From the NCBI RefSeq assembly GCF_019052805.1, contig NZ_JAHQRJ010000001.1, positions 1,488,001 to 1,552,000 of the forward strand: 64,000 bases of DNA, in the 5' to 3' direction. Numbering within the stretch: the first letter of the stretch is position 1; each line of letters starts with the position of its first letter. Shown piece by piece: positions 37,218 to 45,487 of this stretch. The stretch comes from Noviherbaspirillum sp. L7-7A (GTDB lineage Bacteria > Pseudomonadota > Gammaproteobacteria > Burkholderiales > Burkholderiaceae_D). The position numbers and the translations under genes were made by a program. The notes under the pieces are model-generated. The model did not search any database and was not told the DNA's origin. It saw only the letters and a list, made by a program, of their open reading frames with translations.

Positions 37218-38474
37218 TCAGTTCTTGCCGGCAGGCACGATGGCTGCTCTTGGAAAGCGGTCCATGGTGCGCAGGATGGGGAAACGCCACATCCATACGG
37301 CCGTGACGCCCAGCGTCAGCGCACCGCCCAGAAGCACTGCGGGCACCAGGCCGAACCAGCCGGCGGTGATGCCGGATTCGAATTCCCCCAGTTCATTGGA
37401 GGCGCCGATGAAGACCGAATTGACCGCGCTGACACGGCCGCGAATGCTGTCCGGCGTCTCCAGCTGCACCAGCAGGTGCCGCACATACACGCTGACCATA
37501 TCGCCTGCGCCCATCATCGCCAGCGCCGCCAACGACAGCGGCAGGATGGCGGATTGTCCCAGCACCAGAGTACCGACACCGAACAGGGCGACGCCGCCGA
37601 ACATCCAGAGCCCCACCCGGCGCGTGATCGGAAAGAAAGTAAGCAACACCGAGGTCAGCGCAGCGCCCACGCCGGGCGCCATGCGCAGCATGCCAAGCGC
37701 GGTCGGGCCGGCATGCAGCACATCGCGCGCCAGCGCCGGGAGCAATGCGGTGGCGCCGCCAAACAGCACGGCGAACAGGTCCAGCGAAATCGCCCCCAGC
37801 ACCACGGGGCGCGACCAGACGAAGCGCAACCCTTCCAGCATGCTATGCCAGGACACCGGTTCGCGGCCGCCGGGCTGCCGGGTGAGCGTGCGGGTCATGG
37901 CCATCAGGATCACCGCCAGCAACAGCAGGCCGGCCACGATGGCGTACACTACCTTGGGACCGGCCAGGTACAGCAGCCCGCCCAGCACCGGTCCGGCAAT
38001 CACTGCCACGTGGAAGGTCGACGAGCTCAGCGCCACCGCGCGGCCGAAGCTGGCCTGCGGCACCAGATTGATCAGGATCGCCTGCGTGGCCGGCATCATG
38101 AAGGCACGGGCGCTGCCATATAGCACCAGCACTGCAAAGATGGGCCAGACCGTCTCGATTCCGCTGAAGGTCAGCACGAACAGCAGCGCGCCGCATAGCA
38201 GCTGCGCCAGCATGCAAATCACAATAATCCGGCGGCGCTCGTAGCGATCCGCCACATGGCCGGCCAGCAGGATGAGGAGCAGGAACGGCGCAAACTGCGC
38301 CAGCCCGATCAGGCCGAGGTCCACCAGGCTGCCGGTCATGTCGTAGACCTGCCAGCCTATCGCCACGCTCTGCATCTGCACCGCCAGCGTGCCGAGTACA
38401 CGCGCCATCAGGTAATACAGGAAATTGCGTTGGCGTAGCGGGCTGGGGGCCGGAGAGCTGAGAGAGTCGGACAT
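37218..38474 (-). CDS. Major facilitator superfamily exporter
   Basis: About 418 residues with 12 predicted membrane helices, belonging to the MFS subgroup that includes the enterobactin exporter EntS. Loop motifs HVADRYERRRI (between helices 2 and 3) and SIRGRVSAVNSVF are visible. The start chosen is ATG at 38472-38474 (MSDSLSS); a longer frame lacks a good ribosome site. The substrate is not known. It does not look part of the sulfur operon because a promoter region for sbp separates them. Confidence 0.85.
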   Translation of the reverse strand: MSDSLSSPAPSPLRQRNFLYYLMARVLGTLAVQMQSVAIGWQVYDMTGSLVDLGLIGLAQFAPFLLLILLAGHVADRYERRRIIVICMLAQLLCGALLFVLTFSGIETVWPIFAVLVLYGSARAFMMPATQAILINLVPQASFGRAVALSSSTFHVAVIAGPVLGGLLYLAGPKVVYAIVAGLLLLAVILMAMTRTLTRQPGGREPVSWHSMLEGLRFVWSRPVVLGAISLDLFAVLFGGATALLPALARDVLHAGPTALGMLRMAPGVGAALTSVLLTFFPITRRVGLWMFGGVALFGVGTLVLGQSAILPLSLAALAMMGAGDMVSVYVRHLLVQLETPDSIRGRVSAVNSVFIGASNELGEFESGITAGWFGLVPAVLLGGALTLGVTAVWMWRFPILRTMDRFPRAAIVPAGKN

Positions 38475-39223
38475 GCAGGCTTGGGCGACGAAAGTGAGCG
38501 GCCGTGGAGTATACAGGGCTGCAATGGCTTCCGCTTTCTGCGGCAAGGGTACGTTGCCCTTGCCATTCAGGCCACGTAGAGCGGCAGCGCACGGAACCCT
38601 GCGTGACAACACTCATTTATCGAGGTTGCCTCTTTCCCGCCATCCTTTGTTCATTAATCGGTCGATGTTGACGACATCACTACGGCTGGCAGTTTTATTA
38701 AAGAATCACGAAATCAAGGGCAACGAGAGATCACATCGATCGTTGGTATTTTCCAGCTGCGAGATCGTGTCACTTTTCGTGATAGTGCCTGCGTGAAGTG
38801 CGCAACCGTGTGTGGAAAGCCAAGTTCATCGAGCCGTGCTGTCGGGACAGGCTTGAAATTCCACAAGGTTCGATTGTTCGATTTTTCACAACGAACGTGC
38901 AGCGTCGTCATTCACTGCTCCTCTGCGTTGGCCAGCTTTTGAGAGCCAGGACGAGGCAAATAAGCGTAGCTATTTGGTCGACAATCGATCAATAAAATAG
39001 GCCTATTTTATTCCTCACAATCAATTTCACGATGTGACTGTATCCAGCGTGGATAGACTCAGGCGTGCCCCAAAAAAATTCTTGACCGAAATGAATGTCT
39101 GGGTCAACAATTACCAACTATTGGTAGCAGTATGTTGTAATCATTGGTACCAAAATCTCCCGGTTAGCAGTAAAGCGTTGCTGCTCCGCCGGGCTCATTT
39201 TTCCATTGAAATAGGAACGCGAT
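38475..39223. other. Long AT-richer intergenic region with several inverted repeats
   Basis: About 750 bases between the MFS gene and the cold-shock gene with no gene I can support. It contains an 8-bp hairpin GGCAAGGG/CCCTTGCC (38542-38564), ATCACGAAA (near 38704) repeated inverted as TTTCGTGAT (near 38777), CAAATA/TATTTG (38957-38976), and a 22-bp perfect palindrome (38991-39012). TTGACC/GGTCAA also form an inverted pair near 39082-39105. The last 150-200 bases are probably the long leader of the cold-shock mRNA. Confidence 0.5.
38991..39012. repeat. 22-bp perfect palindrome
   Basis: The half-site AATAAAATAGG is followed directly by its exact complement CCTATTTTATT. It lies 211 bases before the cspA start. 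It could be an operator or a bidirectional terminator. Confidence 0.6.
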
Positions 39224-39427
39224 ATGGCAACTGGCACCGTGAAGTGGTTTAACGACTCCAAGGGTTTCGGCTTTATTACTCCAGATGGCGGCGGAGAAGA
39301 TCTGTTCGCTCACTACTCTGCAATACAAATGCCTGGTTTCAAGACGCTGAAAGAAGGACAAAGGGTTGACTTCGACCCAATCCAGGGCGCGAAGGGAAAG
39401 CAGGCTGCGAATATCCAGGCTGTCTAA
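39224..39427 (+). CDS. Cold-shock protein of the CspA family
   Basis: A 67-residue single cold-shock domain. RNP1 is KGFGFITP and RNP2-like DLFAHYSAI follows; the start [11 protein letters not shown] and end [11 protein letters not shown] are typical. It binds single-stranded RNA and DNA and acts as an RNA chaperone. AGGAA stands seven bases before the ATG. A long leader, as in known cold-shock genes, is plausible but was not proven. A hairpin follows the stop. Confidence 0.95.
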   Translation: MATGTVKWFNDSKGFGFITPDGGGEDLFAHYSAIQMPGFKTLKEGQRVDFDPIQGAKGKQAANIQAV

Positions 39428-39439
39428 CGGGCAGCAATC

Positions 39440-39474
39440 AGCGGCGCACTTCAAGTTCTGTCAGATGCGCCGCT
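39440..39474 (+). terminator. Hairpin after the cold-shock gene
   Basis: AGCGGCGCA (39440-39448) pairs with TGCGCCGCT (39466-39474), 13 bases after the stop. There is no T run, so termination may be weak. The remaining gap to 39765 shows nothing else recognisable. Confidence 0.5.
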
Positions 39475-39765
39475 CCTCAATGCGCCATATGGCTCCCACG
39501 TGTTTGGCCGGAATCACTCGTACGTGTGGCATCTATTGTCGATTGCGACATCTCAATTGCGGTAAGGCTTACACATTAAGCCGGTTCCATGCAGCATGAG
39601 ATTTTCATCACTCCCGTCCCACACTCCACAGAGTCCAAGTATACATTTGCTCCTTACAGCTAACCGAGTTAGCTTCGCAATACATGCGTTTCGGTAACTT
39701 ATATCCTCGTTCTTGAAAGTCGAATTCTTGTCTGGGTCCCATTAAAGACGAAGGGTTCGGGAATT

Positions 39766-40443
39766 TTAATCGCGCAATAGCCCTAATTTGGTCGCCTCAT
39801 AAACAGCCTTGCCCCTGGAACCAACGCCCAACTTCCGATAAATATTCCGAACATGTTGAGCCACTGTATGAGAAGAAATAGATAGATTGGCGGCAATTTC
39901 CAGAAATGCGAGTCCTAGGGCGAGTTCACGTAACACCTGACATTCGCGCTCCGTCAGTATCCCAGAGACAGCAAAAACCTGGCGTTTCATGGACGCTGGC
40001 TGATTCTTTTTTCCCGACCTCTGTTTCCGGACAACATGGATGAGCTTTTTTGCCACCACAGGACTAAGAGGCGAAGCGCCTGCATATAAATCATGCAGTG
40101 CAGAAATGAACGCTATCGGCTTAGTACTTTTCAAGAGATAGCCCGCTGCTCCTCTTTCGATTGCTGAAAGAATATTTATCTCATCATCGGAGCTGCTGAT
40201 AATCATTGCATTTGAATCAGGCCGAAACGAAGTAATTTCAGAAAGCAAATCAAGTCCACTCAAATCCGGCAATGCGAGATCAAGCAAGTAAATATCGGCG
40301 TCAACTTCACGAACCAATTTCAGGCCTTGATGACCATTTATGGCTGTTCCTACAAGCAAAAAATCAGAGTCAGAATGGATGAGTTCAGTAAGATAGGACA
40401 AAAATTCTGGTTGAACCTCGATGACAGCAATAGTGATCGGCAT
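39766..40443 (-). CDS. Orphan NarL/LuxR-type response regulator
   Basis: A 225-residue regulator: receiver (1-115) and a C-terminal LuxR-type helix-turn-helix (about 160-225, LTERECQVLRELALGL and ISSHTVAQHVRNIYRKLGV). The phosphoacceptor D55 and K105 are present. The acidic pocket is changed to Glu9-Val10 (VIEV), and Ser replaces the usual Thr near 83-84. Phosphorylation may be altered. No kinase gene is adjacent. The gap to the divergent PilZ gene (40444-40792) is AT-rich and likely contains both promoters. Confidence 0.87.
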   Translation of the reverse strand: MPITIAVIEVQPEFLSYLTELIHSDSDFLLVGTAINGHQGLKLVREVDADIYLLDLALPDLSGLDLLSEITSFRPDSNAMIISSSDDEINILSAIERGAAGYLLKSTKPIAFISALHDLYAGASPLSPVVAKKLIHVVRKQRSGKKNQPASMKRQVFAVSGILTERECQVLRELALGLAFLEIAANLSISSHTVAQHVRNIYRKLGVGSRGKAVYEATKLGLLRD

Positions 40444-40792
40444 GATTAGTTTTAATATCGCTGTTCCCAGCTTTAACGACTCTAGCTATTTGTTGGCGCG
40501 AAAGTGTAACTTATATCATCGCATCAGATTCACGATTTAATGTAGCTGTCAACTTGTAACCACCGCAAAGAGACACAATCCTTCCTGGCATCTTTTAAAC
40601 CACGAAAAAAGCCGATTCCTGACGACAGAAGAAGCCAAAAGAAAAAAATTTCCTTAAGACAAGTGGAATTCGTGTACGATTTCGTCGTAGGCAAAACTTC
40701 AAGACGCCAGCGGATTTTTTGCATTGCGAATGGCAACAATGGCGAGGTTTCATTGCTGCAATCTGCACAGATCGAGAATACACACAGAAAGC

Positions 40793-41701
40793 ATGGCTTC
40801 GAATCTCCTGGTCCCGGTACCGGCTCACCTGCTCAGCGTTGGTAAAGCTCTTCCACGCTCTATCTACTCCGCCAACGGCGAGTTGTTGTTGTCACAAGGC
40901 TTTGTGATCGAGTCTGTAGAGCAGATCGCAACGTTGGTCGGTACTGGCTATCTTCGGCAGACCGAATTCGATGGCAGGGTTGAAAAAGCCAAGCCAGGCG
41001 TGACCGATAGCAGCCCCGCCACAGCCGTTCAAACCGCTGCGCAGGATCACGGCAGTGATGAAAAAGTATTGATGGATGATGTAAGGTGGCAGGTCGGAGA
41101 AACTTTTTTTCTTCACCAGCAAGGCCTGTCTGCAAGATATACCGCAAGATTTATCGGATATATTAAAAATCGGACCGTCCTGGTCACAATGCCTATTGTC
41201 GATGACAAATATGTGCTTATTCGTGACAGCCAAATGTTCATTGTGCGCGCCTTTTCGGGAAAGAAGGCATATGCGTTTAGTGCGTTCGTTGTAAAGTCAG
41301 TCCATTCTCCCCATCCTTACTTGCACCTGTCGTATCCAAAAGAACTCAGCTGCGCCACCATACGGCACCGGGCGCGCATACCGGTAAGCATCATTGCTTC
41401 TATTTCGATGAACAATCAGGAAGAAAGCGTGGCGGCAGTCATTGCTGACATGAGTCTTGGTGGTGCTTCAGCCAACATCAAGCATCCGTTTGGCGAAGTC
41501 GGGCAGCGAGGCCGGATTAAATTCAAGATCAATGCAGTCGGTGAAACCGTATACGTCGATCTCGGCATCATACTCAGGTCAATTGTCCCCAGTGATAATG
41601 GCGGTGGATGCAAACACGGCTATGAATTCACCGACCTTTCCACCCACGACCGACTGGTGTTGTCGGCTTATTTCCATCAAGCAGAAATGGAACGGAATTG
41701 A
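40793..41701 (+). CDS. PilZ-domain c-di-GMP-binding protein
   Basis: A 302-residue protein starting at ATG 40793. Residues 10-60 form a conserved N-terminal module (VGKALPRSIYSANGELLLSQG), a YcgR-like N-terminal domain covers about 95-185, and the PilZ domain has R191-H-R-A-R195 and D219-M-S-L-G-G. These are the residues that bind c-di-GMP. Proteins of this plan slow flagella or control other surface behaviours. The ribosome site is weak. It lies near the orphan LuxR regulator, on the opposite strand. Confidence 0.88.
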   Translation: MASNLLVPVPAHLLSVGKALPRSIYSANGELLLSQGFVIESVEQIATLVGTGYLRQTEFDGRVEKAKPGVTDSSPATAVQTAAQDHGSDEKVLMDDVRWQVGETFFLHQQGLSARYTARFIGYIKNRTVLVTMPIVDDKYVLIRDSQMFIVRAFSGKKAYAFSAFVVKSVHSPHPYLHLSYPKELSCATIRHRARIPVSIIASISMNNQEESVAAVIADMSLGGASANIKHPFGEVGQRGRIKFKINAVGETVYVDLGIILRSIVPSDNGGGCKHGYEFTDLSTHDRLVLSAYFHQAEMERN

Positions 41702-41739
41702 AATAATGTCGCGGTGGGCGGCTGCGCCATGAATAAAGG

Positions 41740-42636
41740 TTATGTATTTTTTCTTATATTCAACCAAGCCGTGGCCCCTCCGCTCATTGCGATCATCAGC
41801 ATTCCTATCCATGCCCAAAAGTCGGGCGCGTGGTCAAAGAATAGCCAGCTCATCAAGCCGGCAAAGCCGATCTGGGCATAGGTGAAAGGCATGAGGCTTG
41901 AGGTGCCAGCCCGGCTGAACGCCATAATGAGCAGCAAATGGCCCACTGTTCCCAAGATGCCAATCAAGAACAACATTCCAGCGTGGGAAGCGCTTGCCTC
42001 ATTAAAGAAATCGAGTAATTCTCTTCTCTCAAGAATAAGAAAGGGAAGGAGCAGCAAGCTGCCAGTCATGCCACTGTAAAGCTGCGTCGTATAGGGATTT
42101 TCGAGTACAGCCAGTTTGCTTGTGATCAGGCTATAGCCGCTGGAAATCACCATTGCCAGAAGCGGAATGACAACTACCCAACCAAACAGCCCGCTTCCTG
42201 GCCGGATTACGACAATCGTGCCCAGAAACCCGGTGGTAACCAGAACCCAGCGCAGTTTCCCAATACGCTCCTTGAACAGCCATCCAGCACAGGCAGTAAT
42301 CAATACCGGGGACAGCATGATGATTGCCGTGAACTCGGCAAGTGGCATCTTGCGCATGCTAAAGAAGGCCAAAACACTAATCGATGCCAACAGCACGCCC
42401 CGCAATAGCTGAAAACGGGGATGCATGGTCCTGAAGCCAGAAGCGCCGCGCAATTTTGCTACCACGGCCGCCATGATGCTGGCCTGGATCGTGTATCTGC
42501 ACCAGAGCACCAGAACGACAGACATGAAGCCGCCCAGATACTTGGTCGCCGCATCCATGGAAGAAAAGAGGAAAGTGGAAGCCACAATCATCGTGACGGC
42601 GGCCGAGGCGTTGGGATTGCTCATTCTCGCCATCAT
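41740..42636 (-). CDS. EamA-family (DMT) membrane transporter
   Basis: A 298-residue protein with about ten membrane helices in two EamA repeats, the first containing DAATKYLGGF and the second SGYSLITSKLAVLENPY. The family exports metabolites such as amino acids or nucleosides; the substrate here is unknown. The start is uncertain by a few codons (MMARMSNPNAS). It converges with the PilZ gene across 38 bases. Confidence 0.88.
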   Translation of the reverse strand: MMARMSNPNASAAVTMIVASTFLFSSMDAATKYLGGFMSVVLVLWCRYTIQASIMAAVVAKLRGASGFRTMHPRFQLLRGVLLASISVLAFFSMRKMPLAEFTAIIMLSPVLITACAGWLFKERIGKLRWVLVTTGFLGTIVVIRPGSGLFGWVVVIPLLAMVISSGYSLITSKLAVLENPYTTQLYSGMTGSLLLLPFLILERRELLDFFNEASASHAGMLFLIGILGTVGHLLLIMAFSRAGTSSLMPFTYAQIGFAGLMSWLFFDHAPDFWAWIGMLMIAMSGGATAWLNIRKNT

Positions 42637-42883
42637 AACGCAGCGGAATTAATTTACATACAGAAAGTATTTGAAGGGATAACGCGTCCGCTGTAATGCC
42701 GTGGCAGCATTATGTGAAGGAAAGAAAACCGGCCGTTCTACGAGGAATTCTTAAATGGTGCTGTAGGTCCAGGCTCATGCATCTGCGTAAAGTGCTGCGC
42801 ATGAGCCCGGCAAATGAAGGAAAAACGAGGAACGATCGATTTTCCCTTCCCAGGAAATACGCATCCCTACCTCAACGGGAGAC

Positions 42884-43219
42884 CTAACTGTGCGCAGTGG
42901 CAAACAACATGTCTTCGCGCGCGGGTGCGGAGACAGTCTGCTTTCCAGTGACACGTCTAGATACATCCAGCACGCCGCGCTTGATCAGTATTTTCCGGAT
43001 GGCGCGGTGAGCGCCTTCTGCTTCTGGTTTGTCCTCAAGAAACGCATCCATAGCAGCCAAGGCAATGTCGTCCATTTCTTCTTCGGAAAACGAGTGGAAA
43101 AGTTTTGTGGCAAGCACTTCGATAGTCGTATCCGATGTGCAAACCAGCTTACCCGCATTTTTTGCCAGTACGGCCCGTATGTCGCGCACGGTAATCCCGA
43201 AAGCCATTTGCAGCGGCAT
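42884..43219 (-). CDS. Unknown 111-residue helical protein
   Basis: No family recognised. The ATG at 43217-43219 (MPLQMAFGITVRDIRAVL) has GGAG upstream at good spacing and is preferred over an ATG four codons earlier. The sequence is mostly helical, acidic in the middle (SFSEEEMDDIALAAMDAFLED), and has no signal or membrane segment. It is the first of five small genes of unknown role between here and the tRNA. The 42637-42883 gap shows nothing recognisable. Confidence 0.6.
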   Translation of the reverse strand: MPLQMAFGITVRDIRAVLAKNAGKLVCTSDTTIEVLATKLFHSFSEEEMDDIALAAMDAFLEDKPEAEGAHRAIRKILIKRGVLDVSRRVTGKQTVSAPAREDMLFATAHS

Positions 43220-43374
43220 GTGTATCTCCATTGAACAGTTTGCAATAAAGCACAATATGTCCATATGGTATCGACATGGTTATCAGCCTGATATAGGACA
43301 GACTCTTGTAAGGATGTAGGAAAGGGCGAATGGTTTTGTCAGCCAAGCTTGAAGTGGCCGCCTGCCCTATGCCA

Positions 43375-43584
43375 TCAGGATCGGCGCCAGCGATTTTCGG
43401 AAAATCCTGCTGTTACTGATTCAAAGATCCATTTTTCTCCACACAATCGGCAAACAAAGTATTCAGGGCGGGCATTCTTTTGCCTGAACCATGATCTCCG
43501 AGGCCTGCCCAGACTCTGCAAGCCGGCGTGTCCGTGCTTATCATGACGGCCTTGTGCCATGGCCAGGCAAAGTGCACATTTCAT
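43375..43584 (-). CDS. Small CxxC...CxxC putative zinc-ribbon protein
   Basis: A 69-residue protein. It opens MKCALC and later has YFVCRLCGEKW, giving two CxxC knuckles about 40 residues apart, as in small zinc ribbons. The linker is basic and Gly/Arg-rich (GLQSLGRPRRSWFRQKN). It may bind nucleic acid or act as an adaptor; function unknown. The ribosome site is weak, so the existence of the gene rests on the paired cysteines and sensible composition. Confidence 0.5.
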   Translation of the reverse strand: MKCALCLAMAQGRHDKHGHAGLQSLGRPRRSWFRQKNARPEYFVCRLCGEKWIFESVTAGFSENRWRRS

Positions 43585-43628
43585 GAAAGCGCCAGTTCGT
43601 ATGCATGCCTTACCCCGGCAAGATCAAT

Positions 43629-43769
43629 CTACGCGGTGGGAAATACAGGCGGCACAGGCAGTTCCTCGTCGTCAGCAGCCGTGCCAGGAGGTTGGTTGGC
43701 AGGCGGAATGGAAGGACTGATATCCGGGTCGGGTTTCTGAAAAAGAAAGCCATGCTCAATAAACTTCAT
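43629..43769 (-). CDS. Small Pro-rich 46-residue protein
   Basis: ATG at 43767-43769 follows a strong TTAGGAGCAACCCT site. It encodes a short N-terminus MKFIEHGFLFQKPDPD, then a Pro/Asp-rich part (PSIPPANQPPG, DDEELPVPPVF) and a TAG stop at 43629. No family recognised. The excellent ribosome site and clean composition support a real gene. It is divergent from the small membrane-protein gene at 43930. Confidence 0.5.
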   Translation of the reverse strand: MKFIEHGFLFQKPDPDISPSIPPANQPPGTAADDEELPVPPVFPTA

Positions 43770-43929
43770 AGGGTTGCTCCTAATGGGATATTTCCATCGT
43801 AGGACATTGGAGTTCCTGCATCATTGCGCCTTATCAGCGCGTGACAAGTGAACCAAACTGTTTATTGCAAAGTCCTACTTCAGAGACATACCTAATGACG
43901 AACTCTTCTGCGAGATCCCGGAGGGCGCA

Positions 43930-44058
43930 ATGAAACCAGGCAACTATTGGCAGTTCAGCCAAAGCCATGCACGGCGGGAAGTCAACACGCCTGTTATTCT
44001 ATTGATTGCTGGCTTGGGAGGGTTCTGGGTCACAGTTGCTTTCCTCGTGTTTGCTTAA
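43930..44058 (+). CDS. Small single-span membrane protein, 42 residues
   Basis: ATG at 43930 follows GGAGGGCGCA, a strong ribosome site. The polar start MKPGNYWQFSQSHARREVN is followed by one hydrophobic helix (TPVILLIAGLGGFWVTVAF) running to the C-terminus. This looks like a small inner-membrane protein with its N-terminus inside. Function unknown. Confidence 0.5.
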   Translation: MKPGNYWQFSQSHARREVNTPVILLIAGLGGFWVTVAFLVFA

Positions 44059-44155
44059 GTCTTGCTTTATCTCGAAATGCACGGGTCGGAAAGTTGTTGT
44101 AATTTTCTTCCATGGCTGAACCAAAATACAATGGTGTCACCTTGTGGAAAATTAT

Positions 44156-44383
44156 ATGAGCTTAAATAAACACGACTTGGGTGCCTACCGTCGGGCAAAA
44201 CGCTTAAGAGCGTTAAAAATCGATTTCCTGATCGTCATATTCACACTGGCGGCGATCATACTGATTAGTCGGGAGCATCCACAGCAGCGACCAGGCGCTC
44301 CGGCATTCCATGTACAGAAGCAAACCGCCCCACCAACAGAAAAGACGCCACCAAATGCGCTAATTGCAACGGCGTTGCGCTAA
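44156..44383 (+). CDS. Small single-span membrane protein, 75 residues
   Basis: ATG at 44156 has GGAAA upstream; an in-frame GTG lies four codons earlier. A basic N-terminus (YRRAKRLRALKI) precedes one membrane helix (DFLIVIFTLAAIILI), then a Pro/Gln-rich tail outside (HPQQRPGAPAF, APPTEKTPP). No family recognised. It lies 97 bases after the 42-residue membrane protein on the same strand, so the two may be co-expressed. Confidence 0.5.
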   Translation: MSLNKHDLGAYRRAKRLRALKIDFLIVIFTLAAIILISREHPQQRPGAPAFHVQKQTAPPTEKTPPNALIATALR

Positions 44384-44489
44384 AAAATGCTTTGCTTGCG
44401 GCGTCTGCTCACGACACTTTCTGACAAACCTGTCTCTCCACATCGAGAAACTGGCCAGACCAGTTCAGATTTTCAACGCTAGAAACTAA

Positions 44490-44516
44490 AAGGGCCAGAT
44501 CAACGATCTGGCCCTT
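44490..44516 (-). terminator. Terminator of tRNA-Arg
   Basis: AAGGGCCAGATC (44490-44501) and GATCTGGCCCTT (44505-44516) form a perfect 12-bp stem with a three-base loop. Read on the minus strand it is followed by TTAGTTTC, fitting an intrinsic terminator nine bases after the tRNA 3' end. Confidence 0.85.
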
Positions 44517-44524
44517 CTCTGTTT

Positions 44525-44601
44525 TGGTGCGGCTGGCAGGAATCGAACCCACGACCCCTTGGTTCGTAGCCAAGTACTCTATCCAGCTGAGCTACAGCCG
44601 C
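44525..44601 (-). tRNA. tRNA-Arg (anticodon ACG)
   Basis: A 77-base cloverleaf on the minus strand. The acceptor stem is GCGGCTG with CAGCCGC, the discriminator is A and CCA is encoded (44525-44527). The anticodon stem CTTGG/CCAAG surrounds the loop CTACGAA, giving anticodon ACG, read as ICG in bacteria for CGU, CGC and CGA codons. The T loop GGTTCGATTCC is normal. It has its own promoter and terminator. Confidence 0.96.
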
Positions 44602-44610
44602 GAGACACTA

Positions 44611-44639
44611 ATTATAGCAGCAGTTAAAAAGCTTGTGAA
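44611..44639 (-). promoter_or_regulatory. Sigma-70 promoter of tRNA-Arg
   Basis: On the minus strand, TTCACA (44634-44639) and TATAAT (44611-44616) are separated by 17 bases, ending nine bases before the mature tRNA 5' end. Confidence 0.8.
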
Positions 44640-44859
44640 GCTGCGCGATTCTGTCGTGCAATAGCCAGACTCAAAACAAGCATGCGGGACGCGGCGGACT
44701 CCATCAGGATACGCAGGCAGCATTGGATTGGCACCCTGATTTTCCGCTGAACGCCGTTGATTCATCAAGTTAACGCAACATATGGTACATTGGAGAAATA
44801 TTTCCAATGGACAATTATTGCGGTGATTTACTGCGATATATAAAGCATATAGCACAACG

Positions 44860-45480
44860 ATGAAGCTGACGTTCACTCCCTTTGCGCTTGCCGCCTGCAG
44901 CCTGACCCTGTCAAGCGCCCTCTTCGCTGCTTCTATAGACATCGATGTCAGAGATACCCAAGGCAATCCCCTGGCAGATGCAGCGGTCTACGTTGAGTCC
45001 GTGGCTGGCGTCTCACCAGCGCGTTCAAGAATGGCAGAGATCGAACAAAAGAACCGTAAGTTCATGCCGTTGATGACAATAGTACAAACGGGTTCCGAGA
45101 TTGCCTTTCCAAATAACGATACGGTACGGCACCATGTCTATTCCTTCTCTCCTGCCAAACCCTTCGAACTCAAGCTTTATTCCGGAACACCAGGCAACCC
45201 TGTCCTGTTCGATAAGCCGGGGACAGTGGTGATCGGCTGCAACATCCATGACCGGATGGTCGCTTATATCCAGGTCGTTAATACGCCATACTTTGGCAAG
45301 ACGGATGACGCTGGGAAAGTACGCATCACCGACTTGCCCGTCGGAAAATACAAGCTCAAGGCCTGGCATCCTCAAGTTCTGGCAGGTGCCACGATGCCGG
45401 AGTCGGAAATGACGATCGCCAGACAAGACGTTGCTGTCAGCATTGCGATGAAGCCTGGTGCCGACAGCAAACCGCATTGA
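44860..45480 (+). CDS. Periplasmic cupredoxin-type protein (methylamine-utilisation-like)
   Basis: A 206-residue exported protein with a signal peptide ending near FAAS. The copper site of a type 1 cupredoxin is visible: H91 or H92 in TVRHHVYSF, C127 and H130 in GCNIHDRM, and M133. The protein is of the kind often labelled methylamine utilisation protein, but no amine dehydrogenase genes are present. It may carry electrons or sense copper or redox state in the periplasm. It is seven bases upstream of a membrane GGDEF-EAL gene, which suggests it feeds a signal to that protein. Confidence 0.85.
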   Translation: MKLTFTPFALAACSLTLSSALFAASIDIDVRDTQGNPLADAAVYVESVAGVSPARSRMAEIEQKNRKFMPLMTIVQTGSEIAFPNNDTVRHHVYSFSPAKPFELKLYSGTPGNPVLFDKPGTVVIGCNIHDRMVAYIQVVNTPYFGKTDDAGKVRITDLPVGKYKLKAWHPQVLAGATMPESEMTIARQDVAVSIAMKPGADSKPH

Positions 45481-45487
45481 TCATCCC

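Noticed and set aside
38714-38995. Two overlapping short frames (minus 38714-38911, plus 38798-38995)
   Set aside because: I checked them as possible transposase remnants. No DDE motif, terminal repeat or ribosome site supports either.
44525-44601. tRNA-Arg as an integration (attachment) site
   Set aside because: No second copy of the tRNA 3' end and no integrase gene were seen in the window.
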